Assembly (NCBI GenBank): GCA_903824855.1
Contig: CAIJYI010000036.1
Span: 1-38,744 of the forward strand
Length of the DNA: 38,744 nucleotides
Direction: 5' to 3'
Source: an uncultured bacterium
Lineage (GTDB): Bacteria > Patescibacteriota > Minisyncoccia > Phycocordibacterales > CAIJYI01
Of this stretch, positions 1 through 8,955 are shown in pieces; within the stretch, counting starts at the first letter, position 1; each line of letters starts with the position of its first letter. The notes beneath the pieces were generated by a model. The model was given only the letters and a program-made list of their open reading frames with translations. It was not told the DNA's origin and did not search any database. The position numbers and the translations under genes were made by a program.

Positions 1-1
1 A

Positions 2-1246
2 AACGATGTTGTCACACTAAAAGCCAGCAGTTCAGTTGTTTCAACTGTTGTTGGAACCTACCAGGTTGATTATACCGCTACAGACTCACACAATCTTGCA
101 GCTACTCCAAAATCACTTACCGTGAATGTTATTGCGGTTGTTGTTCCACCACCAACTGGTTGTACTTCTAATTGTGGCGGTGGAGGTGGCGGAGGAAGCA
201 CCGGCGGTGGCGGAGGAGGCGCTGTTATTATACAAACCCCTTCTCTTAAAATTTCGAATGAGAAAGTAAACCAAGGTTCACTCTCGGGAACAGCTGTTGT
301 TGAATGGACAACAAATCTTCCTTCAGATAGTCGTGTCGTTTATGGAACATCCTCTGTCTCCGCATTTCCTTCAGGTGACGAAAAATATGGATATCCAAAA
401 ACAACCGTTACTGTTTCTCCTCTCGTAACCACTCACTCTGTTGCTATCGGTGGAATTGACCCAAACCTTACCTATTATTTCCGCCCGGTCTCAAGAACTT
501 CATCTTTGAGTGCGACAGGTATTGAACTCACACTTTCACAGAATGGATGCTACTATCTTCGCGGGTTCATGAAATTGGGAGATGTAAATAACGATCCGAT
601 TGAAGTTAAGAAACTCCAAGTCTTCTTGAACGAATTTGAAGGAGCGAAACTCGATGTAAGCGGAATCTATGACATAAAAACGAGAGACGCAGTAGATGCA
701 TTCCAGAATAAATATAAATTAGACGTTCTTGATCCATGGGGTCATAAAGCGCCGACCGGGTATGTGTATCTCACCACGAGAAAACAAGTAAATGAAATTT
801 ATTGTAAAGCAGCCTTTCCTCTCGATGGAGCGCAAAGCGCCGAAGTAAATGCATTCCGTGCACTTCTCGAAAGTTTACGACAACAGGGAATAGCTACTCC
901 AACAAATGAGGAAACAGCGACAAACGTTTTCACTCCCACTACCGGTTTGGTGAAAGGAGCTACTGATGCAATGAATTCACTTCTCGATGGAGAAAACACA
1001 AAAGAATTGGGAGTTGCTACGAATACACAATCAAATTCCATTACCAATAGAGGCGCCGTTCGAAATATGATTGCCGGAGTTTACGGATCGGTGAGAGGTA
1101 TTATCGTTAATTACTGGTTCGCACTCGTGCTTATTGCCATCCTGCTTCTTACCGGATTCTATGCAATAAAAATGGCGAGAGAGGAAAGATTGGCGGAAGA
1201 AGAATTTGAAGCGGAGATAGACGCAGACGATGAGGAAGAAGAATAA
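2..1246 (+). CDS. 5'-truncated cell-surface protein: Ig-like end, Gly-rich linker, fibronectin-III-like region, peptidoglycan-binding-like region, C-terminal TM
   Basis: Frame is open from base 2 (NDVVTLKASSSVVSTVVGTYQVDYTATDSHNLAATPKSLTVNV...) through the track's GTG 'start' at 122; GGGGGGGSTGGGGGG linker; C-terminal hydrophobic helix then acidic tail. Confidence 0.8.
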   Translation, partial: NDVVTLKASSSVVSTVVGTYQVDYTATDSHNLAATPKSLTVNVIAVVVPPPTGCTSNCGGGGGGGSTGGGGGGAVIIQTPSLKISNEKVNQGSLSGTAVVEWTTNLPSDSRVVYGTSSVSAFPSGDEKYGYPKTTVTVSPLVTTHSVAIGGIDPNLTYYFRPVSRTSSLSATGIELTLSQNGCYYLRGFMKLGDVNNDPIEVKKLQVFLNEFEGAKLDVSGIYDIKTRDAVDAFQNKYKLDVLDPWGHKAPTGYVYLTTRKQVNEIYCKAAFPLDGAQSAEVNAFRALLESLRQQGIATPTNEETATNVFTPTTGLVKGATDAMNSLLDGENTKELGVATNTQSNSITNRGAVRNMIAGVYGSVRGIIVNYWFALVLIAILLLTGFYAIKMAREERLAEEEFEAEIDADDEEEE

Positions 1247-1255
1247 AAATTTATA

Positions 1256-1294
1256 AAAACAAAACCCCGATTACAATCGGGGTTTTGTTTTTTT
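1256..1294 (+). terminator. intrinsic terminator
   Basis: AAAACAAAACCCCGATT/AATCGGGGTTTTGTTTT hairpin followed by T-run. Confidence 0.85.
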
Positions 1295-1853
1295 ATTTGC
1301 AAATTCCTTCCGCCCATAAACCACTTTTGTTTTCGCGCGCAATTTTTTCAGCTTCTCTAAAATCGGCTTGGTATTTGTAAGGCACCTTATAGGTATATTC
1401 ATAACCGAATCCATTCGCAATCATAAATTTATTAAAATTCGTTCCGTCGGTTAAAATGACATAAGCAAGCAAACGCCCATACTTATCACGAAAATCTTGA
1501 CTAGCATCCGTTTCCAAACGAACCGTTTTTCCTGCAAGAATTTTTTTCGCTTCGTCTGATGCTTCTTTTCCAAAACATTCCACCGTCTTCCTTGGGTCAA
1601 CAATCTCCGGCGTATCAAGTCCGATGAGTCGTACACTTTCGTCACCATCATTAATGCGAACAACAATGGTATCGCCGTCAACAACACGAGTGACGGTATA
1701 TTCATCACTTATTTTTGTTTTGGTTCTATTATTTTTTTCGAAAGAAACGGAGAAAAGGGGATTGCTTGGTTTGCTCGGAATTTTTCCATGATAAAAAAGA
1801 ATTCCAAAAACAGTTCCGAGAAGAAAAAATAATAAAAGTAAACTCTTTTTCAT
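1293..1853 (-). CDS. thermonuclease (SNase-like) family protein with N-terminal TM/signal
   Basis: VTRVVDGDTIVV..VRLIGLDTPE..ECFGKEAS..DKYGRLLAYV..ANGFGYEY..YKYQADFREAEKIAREN..GLW. Confidence 0.9.
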   Translation of the reverse strand: MKKSLLLLFFLLGTVFGILFYHGKIPSKPSNPLFSVSFEKNNRTKTKISDEYTVTRVVDGDTIVVRINDGDESVRLIGLDTPEIVDPRKTVECFGKEASDEAKKILAGKTVRLETDASQDFRDKYGRLLAYVILTDGTNFNKFMIANGFGYEYTYKVPYKYQADFREAEKIARENKSGLWAEGICK

Positions 1854-1958
1854 AGATGATTATTGTACAGCTTTTTAATTGGAAAAGGTATCTTTTTACA
1901 CGCTTGCTATTTTAACTAGGGGGTGGTAATTCTTTTAATTTTCGTATATACTAAACAC

Positions 1959-2075
1959 ATGGCAAAAAGAATGAGTGTAAATACGAAGAATAAAGCAACT
2001 CGCTCCAAAAAAACTACGAAGCGTCTTGCTGTTAAGGCGGCTATGATTACCGCAAAGAAGGCGAAGAAAAAATAA
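1959..2075 (+). CDS. 38-aa Lys-rich basic peptide (not in ORF track)
   Basis: MAKRMSVNTKNKATRSKKTTKRLAVKAAMITAKKAKKK; TATACT at 1947-1952 ends 6 nt before ATG. Confidence 0.55.
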   Translation: MAKRMSVNTKNKATRSKKTTKRLAVKAAMITAKKAKKK

Positions 2076-2147
2076 CCGGCCCCTCTTTTTATAATCGAAA
2101 ATTTAAACGGCAAATCATTTTGCGGTTTATTTTTCTATATAAAAAAG

Positions 2148-2178
2148 AAAAACCGCCAATTGCTGGCGGTTGTTTTTG
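2148..2178 (-). terminator. intrinsic terminator of the beta-barrel-like gene
   Basis: CCGCCA/TGGCGG stem; T-rich 3' side on the minus strand. Confidence 0.75.
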
Positions 2179-2189
2179 TTGATGATTCG

Positions 2190-3215
2190 TTAGAAGAATA
2201 TTCTGAAACGGACCATTGGTGCGTTATCAACTACTTTTGGACCATTATCGACTGAAGTTATCGAGTGTGTGAAGTCTAATGAGACGCTGGAATTTGCGAA
2301 TCGTCCGTAGCCACCTTCTTTTGGAAGTTCTAAACTCAATCCGCCGGAGAATCCATCATAGTTTATTGAGCCGTTCATTGTCTCATACATGGCGTTAACT
2401 TTCAGGTCGAGTTTATTGCCGTCCATTTTCCAGAGTGTATATTCGGGAAGAATAAATCCGCCCATACCAACAGTCGCTCTTTTTCCTACGGCATGTTCAT
2501 CGGCACGATACATGCCACCATAGAGATCAAATCGATCAGTTGGACTTGCTACAAATCTGAAACCTAAACGATGAAAATCAGTGCTCCATGCATTAAAGAG
2601 TGAAAGTTTGAGCAACGTTTTTCCGTCGGCGTCTTTCATCGCCTTCCAATCTATTCGTTGTGAAGTTTCCGTACGACTATTTCGATTTATGTCGTCGAAG
2701 GGGACTCCTGTTGTTCCCGTAATGTCTGCCGTAAGGGTTACGTCTTTGATGACGTTTGTTTGTATTTGCACACCATTAGCATACGAACCGAATGGGTTAT
2801 GTTGGCTCACTACCGGAATAGTTTCAAAAGATGCGGGAAGATATAATCCTCCGGCGGTTAAAAGACCTCCGGCACGAATAGTCGTATCGGAAAACATATT
2901 TCCAAAAAGTGGCTCCTTTCCAAAATTATATCCGACCCAAGCTTGGGTGATGTAATTCGCTTTTATTCGGTCATCAAGTCCGGCAATGTCGTTCTCCATA
3001 AAGAAACGCCAGTTTTTGTATTCTGCACTTGTGCGGATGCGAACCTGGTTTGCTTTAAATTCGGTATCTTTTCCTCCGACGATGTTCGTATATCCCCATA
3101 TCGAGACTTTTGCATTTTCTGATTGATAGAGCGGTTCCGGGTTATGTTCTGCGAGAGCACCTGTAGATAGTAATATCGCACAGAGTGTTAGCATAAACCT
3201 CTTTATAAGAGTCAT
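2190..3215 (-). CDS. putative outer-membrane beta-barrel / porin-like protein
   Basis: Sec signal MTLIKRFMLTLCAILLSTGALA; repeated amphipathic beta-like segments; C-terminus MVRFRIFF; SD GGAGGAG before ATG; TTGACA-17-TAATGT promoter. Confidence 0.65.
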   Translation of the reverse strand: MTLIKRFMLTLCAILLSTGALAEHNPEPLYQSENAKVSIWGYTNIVGGKDTEFKANQVRIRTSAEYKNWRFFMENDIAGLDDRIKANYITQAWVGYNFGKEPLFGNMFSDTTIRAGGLLTAGGLYLPASFETIPVVSQHNPFGSYANGVQIQTNVIKDVTLTADITGTTGVPFDDINRNSRTETSQRIDWKAMKDADGKTLLKLSLFNAWSTDFHRLGFRFVASPTDRFDLYGGMYRADEHAVGKRATVGMGGFILPEYTLWKMDGNKLDLKVNAMYETMNGSINYDGFSGGLSLELPKEGGYGRFANSSVSLDFTHSITSVDNGPKVVDNAPMVRFRIFF

Positions 3216-3260
3216 TTTGCCTCCTCCTTTTTTTTAAAATTAACAGTATTTCTGATACAA

Positions 3261-3289
3261 ACATTATCACTTAAAGTTGTTATTGTCAA
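3261..3289 (-). promoter_or_regulatory. sigma70-like promoter for the beta-barrel-like gene
   Basis: minus strand TTGACA (3289-3284), 17-nt spacer, TAATGT (3266-3261). Confidence 0.65.
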
Positions 3290-3368
3290 GAAATGAATCC
3301 CGAATTACTTTAATGATAAACACACGTTATTGCTTCTTTCCTCAAATTGTGATATAGTTAGAAAAGTG

Positions 3369-3391
3369 AATAGTTTTAAAACTTAACTATT
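3369..3391 (+). promoter_or_regulatory. candidate MarR operator (inverted repeat)
   Basis: AATAGTT-TTAAAACTT-AACTATT perfect 7-bp inverted repeat between TATAGT box and marR ATG. Confidence 0.45.
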
Positions 3392-3395
3392 AATT

Positions 3396-3827
3396 ATGAC
3401 CAAAACAAAGATTACTAATGAGCTGGTTGCGAGTATTTTTGCTACTATGCGGATCGTTCGCGAAAGCTCTCAAAATCATAAAAAAAGAGATCCATTTTCG
3501 GTACTTCAACTTGAAGTGCTTAATTATGTTTTAGTGAAAGAAAATCCGACGATGAAAGATATTTCAAATTATTTGTGTGTTACTCCACCTTCCGCAACTT
3601 CAGTAGTGAATGGATTGGTTATGGCTAAAAAACTTGAACGCATCAACGATACGACCGATCGAAGGATTATACGGCTCGTTATCTCCGCCAAAGGGAAAAA
3701 CGAAGCACAGAAGTGGAATCAAGAAAAAACAGAGAGGATGAAAAAAATATTGTCGGTTTTGTCTGAGAAGGAAAAAGAAGAACTTATTCGAATATTTACA
3801 AAAATATCAAAAGCCTATCATTCATAA
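3396..3827 (+). CDS. MarR family transcriptional regulator
   Basis: winged-helix pattern MKDISNYLCVTPPSATSVVNGLVMAKKLERINDTTDRRIIRLVISAKG. Confidence 0.9.
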   Translation: MTKTKITNELVASIFATMRIVRESSQNHKKRDPFSVLQLEVLNYVLVKENPTMKDISNYLCVTPPSATSVVNGLVMAKKLERINDTTDRRIIRLVISAKGKNEAQKWNQEKTERMKKILSVLSEKEKEELIRIFTKISKAYHS

Positions 3828-3842
3828 TTAAGAATACATATC

Positions 3843-5402
3843 ATGAAAGAAAGAATAAAAACAAAAGCAAAAAAGTTTATTAAGGAACAACCGAGAACCG
3901 CTTCAGGAATCGGATTCGCCGTACTTCTCGCTCTCGGCGTTTTAATTTATTTATTTTTTGTCTCCGCAGTTCTTCCACCGTACGATTTTTATACTGTGGT
4001 AAAAACTGATGTTACAGAGACCGTTGTTGCGCAGGGAACAGTGAAGCCCGCTTCTTCTGTTGATTTGGCATTTCCAAAAAGTGCCGTAATTTCAGGTGTA
4101 TACGTAAAAGAGGGAGATGTTGTTACAAGGGGTACTGTTCTTTCAACTCTCGCAAATTCAGATCTTCGTGCCTCTCTTTCTCAGGTGCAGGCGAGTTATG
4201 ATGCGGAAAAAGCAAAACTTGATGCCATGGAGTCAGGAGATAGACCGGAAGATCTTGCCATGAAACAAACCAGTGTCGCCACGGCAAAAAATGTTCTTAT
4301 TGACCGAATTCACAATGCTTATACCGTTTCTGATGATGCGGTTCATAATCAAACAATGTTATTATTCCTCAATCCAAGAAGTGCGAATCCTTCGCTTACT
4401 TTTTCATTCCCTGACATGGCTCTTAAAATTGCAATAGAAGGAAACAAAAAAGATCTTGAACTTTCTTTGACGAGCTGGAAAGATTCGCTCTCCGGTATCG
4501 ATGCGGGAGGTAATCCGATTTCCGGAGGTTATGCCGATGTTGCAACGAAAAACTTGCGCGCGGTTTCTTCTCACCTTGATTCTCTGGCAACTGCCTTAGC
4601 GGAAGCAACTCCTGATTCAGCCACCACTGCTTCGATTCTCGCTCAATATCGAAGTAGCGTTTCTCTTGCTCGTGCGAATGTTAATGCCGCCGCTTCATCT
4701 CTCGTCCTTGCGATACAGAGCGAATCGAATGCCGAATCAGCACTTACTCTTGCGAGCGCCGGTTCAACCCCGGGGGATCTTGAAGCGGAAAGAGCTCGCG
4801 TTAACCAGGCTCTCGCTGTTGTTCAGAGCGTAGAGGTAAGTATCGGACAAACAGCTTTAGTCTCTCCTATTGATGGAATTATCACTCGTGTGGATGCAAA
4901 GGTTGGAGCGGTTGCTTCGGCAAACGTCCCGCTTGTTTCTGTTATATCACAAGGCAAATATCAAGTTGATACGTTTGTCTCACAGATAGATATCGGAAAA
5001 CTTTCCGTCGGTCAAAATGCTAATATCACACTCGATTCTGAAGGAAGTTCTGTTATTTTTCCGGCAAGTGTTGTGTATGTTGGAAGTGGAAATACTCCAG
5101 TCGCCGGCGCTGCTTCATACAAAGTGACTCTGGAATTCACTAATACTGATGCTCGCGTTAAACAGGGTATGAATGCAAATATAGTAATACCGACAAAATC
5201 GAAGATATCCGTTCTTGCTGTTCCAAGAGGCGCGATTCTTTCTTCAAACGGAGAAAATTATGTTCAAATTAAAAACGGACAAGCTCTGTTAAAACAAAAA
5301 ATTAAAACAGGAATTATCGGAGATACAGGATTAGTAGAAGTACTTTCCGGGGTTGCCGTCGGAGATCAGGTCGCAAACTTTGGAGGAAGTTTCAATAAAT
5401 AA
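3843..5402 (+). CDS. HlyD/RND-type efflux adaptor (membrane fusion protein)
   Basis: N-terminal TM; lipoyl halves VDLAFPKSAVISGVYVKEGDVV and ALVSPIDGIITRVDAKVGA; MNANIVIP beta-barrel region. Confidence 0.9.
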   Translation: MKERIKTKAKKFIKEQPRTASGIGFAVLLALGVLIYLFFVSAVLPPYDFYTVVKTDVTETVVAQGTVKPASSVDLAFPKSAVISGVYVKEGDVVTRGTVLSTLANSDLRASLSQVQASYDAEKAKLDAMESGDRPEDLAMKQTSVATAKNVLIDRIHNAYTVSDDAVHNQTMLLFLNPRSANPSLTFSFPDMALKIAIEGNKKDLELSLTSWKDSLSGIDAGGNPISGGYADVATKNLRAVSSHLDSLATALAEATPDSATTASILAQYRSSVSLARANVNAAASSLVLAIQSESNAESALTLASAGSTPGDLEAERARVNQALAVVQSVEVSIGQTALVSPIDGIITRVDAKVGAVASANVPLVSVISQGKYQVDTFVSQIDIGKLSVGQNANITLDSEGSSVIFPASVVYVGSGNTPVAGAASYKVTLEFTNTDARVKQGMNANIVIPTKSKISVLAVPRGAILSSNGENYVQIKNGQALLKQKIKTGIIGDTGLVEVLSGVAVGDQVANFGGSFNK

Positions 5403-5430
5403 TTGATTCAAACATCTAAAAAATAACTTT

Positions 5431-6069
5431 ATGGAACAAAAATCAACAATCATAGAACGTTTAACGAAGAATAAATGGCTCGCCGGTTTTATGTTGGCTG
5501 TCATCTTTGGTCTTATTCTCGCTTCTGCTATTTATTTCACGATTGAAGCTCGTCGAATTTCTATCGATAACGCGGGCATTGAAGCGCCAACCATTGCACT
5601 TTCACCGAGCGTCCCCGGAGTACTTCGTGAAGTTTATGTCAGCGAAGGCGACAGAATATTGCCGAATACCGTCGTTGCACGTGTCGGAAACGAATTGGTA
5701 AAATCGCTTTCCGGGGGTATTGTAACCTCCGTTTCGAATAATATAGGTGCGGTAACAAATCCGGCACAACCTCCGGTAACCATGATTGATGCTTCCGAAC
5801 TTCGCGTTGTCGGAAAGATTGCCGAAGACAAAGGACTTTCATCCATTGCCGTTGGGCAGCGCGTAACTTTCACGGTTGACGCATTTTCCGGAAAAGAATA
5901 TACCGGTGTTGTAGATGAAATAAGCACCGTTCCTCATGAATCAAGCATTGCCTTTTCTATTTCGGATAAACGCACAGTGAAAGACTTTGATATTAAAGTT
6001 CGCTTTGACGTCTCGAAATATCCTGAAATTAAAAACGGTATGTCAGCAAAGATAACTATCTATAAGTAG
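5431..6069 (+). CDS. short HlyD/EmrA-like adaptor lacking the alpha-hairpin
   Basis: N-terminal TM; GVLREVYVSEGDRI..GGIVTSVSNNIGAV directly joined, then barrel (VGQRVTFTVDAF..NGMSAKITIYK). Confidence 0.8.
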   Translation: MEQKSTIIERLTKNKWLAGFMLAVIFGLILASAIYFTIEARRISIDNAGIEAPTIALSPSVPGVLREVYVSEGDRILPNTVVARVGNELVKSLSGGIVTSVSNNIGAVTNPAQPPVTMIDASELRVVGKIAEDKGLSSIAVGQRVTFTVDAFSGKEYTGVVDEISTVPHESSIAFSISDKRTVKDFDIKVRFDVSKYPEIKNGMSAKITIYK

Positions 6070-6079
6070 AAAGTTTTTC

Positions 6080-7588
6080 ATGAACGAAGAACAGAATAAA
6101 AATGTAAATCCATGGCTTGTTCTCGCAACAGTCATGTTGGGAACACTTCTCATCGGTCTTGATCGTACGGTTGTTTCGCTTGGTCTTCCAAACATCATTA
6201 ACGACTTCAGTATTACGGTGACTGTTGCGAGTTGGGTGGCGACTTCTTACATAATCTCAAATGCTATTTTTGTTCCCGTTTTTGGAAAGCTCGGGGATAT
6301 GATAGGGAACAAGATTATATATTTATGGAGCTTCATTGCTTTTGTCGTTTTTTCCGTTCTTGCCGGAATGTCATGGAATATCAGTTCTCTTATCTTTTTC
6401 AGAACACTCCAAGGACTTGTCGGAGCCGCTGTTTATCCGACCGCCATGTCACTTATCGCGAAGACTTTTCGAAACCCGAAAGAACGTGCTTCGGCCCTCG
6501 GAATTTGGTCGGCATCCATGGCTGCATCATCGGTATTTGGCCCGCTCGTAGGTGGTCCGCTCATAGATTCTTTTTCATGGAGAATGCTTTTTTATGTGAA
6601 TCTCCCCGTCGGACTTATCGGTATCGTGATGGTACTTTTATTTCTTCCTGAAGATGCCCCGTCGAAAAAGATGGCCGGTGCCTTCGATTATCTCGGCGCG
6701 CTTCTTCTTGGTATTTCACTAACAAGCCTCGTTCTCGTTCTTGAACAGGGAAGGGATTGGGGATGGACATCAGGAACCAGTCTTTTATGTTACGCTTCTA
6801 TGATTGTCTTTGGTTGGTTATTTGTCGTTGCCGAAAAGAGAGCGGATAATCCGATTATAGATCTTAAGTTTTTCAAAAACCGTTCTTTCGTTACCGTTCT
6901 TATTATTTCGTTCATTTCATTTGGAGGAATGATGGGTTCATTCTTTATGATACCGCTTTTTGCACAAATGTTTCTCGGGCTTAATGCGACGGAAACGGGG
7001 TATCTCTTTCTCCCTATGGCACTGACGATGATGGTCTCCGCGCCTTTTGGCGGTAAAATGTCTTCCAAATTTCATACAAGATATGTCGTCTCATTTGGTA
7101 TGTCTATTGCTTCGTTGGCGATATTCTTTCTTTCATTTCTTGATCCCGAAACGACGGCATTCAATCTTACTTGGCCCCTCATGCTTTTCGCAGCCGGCCT
7201 TGGTCTCGGGATGGGACCGCTTACTAATCTTGCTACTTCAAGTGTTCCGCAAAATGAAGTTGGAATCGCCTCCGCTATTTTGAATCTGACACGCAATATT
7301 GCGGGCGCCGTTTCGATTGCTGTTTTCAGTACCACTCTCAGCAATCTCATTTTGAGCAATGTTTTGAAAGTGAGTGCATATTCAAAATTAAATGTTCCGC
7401 TCTCTCAAGTGAAAGGGGTGTTTCCAACTCTTGTTGTTATGAAGGCACAGGTTCTCTCTTATGGACAAGTCTTTTTATACGCTTCGATGGTAATGTTTCT
7501 TGGTGCTATGCTCGCGCTATTACTTGATGATATACGTGAAAAGCGACGAATATTATCCGCAGAAAATATGCCCGTTTTCTCCGAATAA
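6080..7588 (+). CDS. MFS drug efflux transporter, DHA2/EmrB-QacA type
   Basis: LDRTVVSLGLPNI, GKLGDMIGNK, ALGIWSASMAASSVFGPLVGGPL motifs; about 14 TM segments. Confidence 0.9.
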   Translation: MNEEQNKNVNPWLVLATVMLGTLLIGLDRTVVSLGLPNIINDFSITVTVASWVATSYIISNAIFVPVFGKLGDMIGNKIIYLWSFIAFVVFSVLAGMSWNISSLIFFRTLQGLVGAAVYPTAMSLIAKTFRNPKERASALGIWSASMAASSVFGPLVGGPLIDSFSWRMLFYVNLPVGLIGIVMVLLFLPEDAPSKKMAGAFDYLGALLLGISLTSLVLVLEQGRDWGWTSGTSLLCYASMIVFGWLFVVAEKRADNPIIDLKFFKNRSFVTVLIISFISFGGMMGSFFMIPLFAQMFLGLNATETGYLFLPMALTMMVSAPFGGKMSSKFHTRYVVSFGMSIASLAIFFLSFLDPETTAFNLTWPLMLFAAGLGLGMGPLTNLATSSVPQNEVGIASAILNLTRNIAGAVSIAVFSTTLSNLILSNVLKVSAYSKLNVPLSQVKGVFPTLVVMKAQVLSYGQVFLYASMVMFLGAMLALLLDDIREKRRILSAENMPVFSE

Positions 7589-7654
7589 TCGTTCAGTATA
7601 AAAGTAATTGTTTTATACGAGGACAAAACATGATATAATCGATACATTGAACGT

Positions 7655-8263
7655 ATGAGGTTACATTCATTATTTTTATTTTATCTCACTCTTTGGAGAC
7701 CTCTCGGGTATTCTCTGGTGGCTCTTGGTGTGGCGTTTGAAGGGGATGGCATGTTATTTACCTCGGCCTTTTTAACCGCTGAAGGTTTTTTTGATGTCGG
7801 AGATATGATGATTATCATTTTCCTCTCGGTTATTCTCGGCGACACCATCTGGTTTCTAATCGGGCGCAATTACATAAGGCGTTTTCCTCGTCTTGTCCGG
7901 TTAGTCAATAAATTCGCCAAGCCTTTCGATCGGCACCTTTCAGAAAATCCAACACGAACACTTATTTTTACAAAATTTCTTTATGGCGCAAATCACGCGA
8001 TGCTTTTACGTGCCGGTATGTCAGAAATAAGCTACAAAAAATTTATCAAAGCTGACCTTGTCTCAATCCCGATATGGATTACCGTAGTCGGAGGTCTCGG
8101 ATTTTTCTCCGCGCATACGCTCCATTCAGCGCGCCATTATTTAAAATTCGCAGAAATCTCACTCGCTCTGGCTCTTATCGGATTCTTTGTTTTGGAATAT
8201 TTCCTCCATAAAATATCGGTATCCGCGGAATTGGAGGCAGAAAAAAACGACAGCCATTCCTAG
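7655..8263 (+). CDS. DedA family (SNARE-associated-like) membrane protein
   Basis: FEGDGMLFTSAFL, GDTIWFLIGR, FTKFLYGANHAMLLRAGM DedA-like motifs; TM-rich. Confidence 0.8.
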   Translation: MRLHSLFLFYLTLWRPLGYSLVALGVAFEGDGMLFTSAFLTAEGFFDVGDMMIIIFLSVILGDTIWFLIGRNYIRRFPRLVRLVNKFAKPFDRHLSENPTRTLIFTKFLYGANHAMLLRAGMSEISYKKFIKADLVSIPIWITVVGGLGFFSAHTLHSARHYLKFAEISLALALIGFFVLEYFLHKISVSAELEAEKNDSHS

Positions 8264-8280
8264 GTCTGTCGTTTTTTATT
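8244..8280 (+). terminator. intrinsic terminator overlapping the dedA stop
   Basis: AACGACAG/CTGTCGTT then T-run. Confidence 0.8.
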
Positions 8281-8295
8281 TATTTGAAATATTTT

Positions 8296-8829
8296 TTACG
8301 AATCTTCCGGTGGCATATCTTGAATATCTGTTGCGTGGTCAATAAAAAGAATTCCTTTTAGGTGGTCGGTTTCGTGTTGAAAAATTTGAGCGATAAGTCC
8401 GCTTCCTCCATATTCAAAAAGTTTCCCTTTTTCATTGTAGGCCTGAACTCTGGCTTTTTCCGAGCGGAGTGTTTTTCCATAAAGCCATCTGACGGAAAGG
8501 CAACCTTCAGGAACAACAACTTTTTTTCTGGAAATTTTTATGATTTCGGGATTGATAAAAACAATATCGTCCGGCAGCACTTTTTCAACATTTTCTGAAC
8601 CATTTTTTTTCACGTTCTCATAGAGAGGGGCTTTTCCCGACATAACGAAAATGGAAAGGGAAACACCTATTTGCGGAGCTGCTATGGCAACTCCATCTTC
8701 CTGAGATTTAAGAGCTTGCTTCATGTCGGCAATAACTTTCTGAATATATGGAGAAGTAATCTCATGTGGATCCACGAGTTTTGTAACCTTTCTGAGGACG
8801 GGGTCCTTCTGTTGAACTATTTTTACCAT
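8296..8829 (-). CDS. def: peptide deformylase
   Basis: GVAIAAPQIG, EGCLSVR, QHETDHLKG motifs; start reassigned to internal MVKIVQQKD, 6 nt downstream of TATTAT. Confidence 0.95.
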   Translation of the reverse strand: MVKIVQQKDPVLRKVTKLVDPHEITSPYIQKVIADMKQALKSQEDGVAIAAPQIGVSLSIFVMSGKAPLYENVKKNGSENVEKVLPDDIVFINPEIIKISRKKVVVPEGCLSVRWLYGKTLRSEKARVQAYNEKGKLFEYGGSGLIAQIFQHETDHLKGILFIDHATDIQDMPPEDS

Positions 8830-8955
8830 TTTTTGATAATACCACGGAATTGGATGAAAGGGAAGAAAACACACACGGAATAATTCGTTTTGTAGACAAA
8901 ATTCAATTATTATGTTATGATAATATAAGATATATAAACTAATTGGAGGTTTTCG

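Noticed and set aside
122-1246. GTG at 122 as start of the first CDS
   Set aside because: The frame is open to base 2 with Ig-like sequence, so the gene is truncated by the window edge.
1916-2113. 65-aa minus ORF
   Set aside because: Antisense to the Lys-rich peptide, overlaps its promoter; no SD.
5507-6651. Alternate-frame ORFs within the adaptor and MFS genes
   Set aside because: Overlap strong CDSs in other frames; low-complexity translations without family features.
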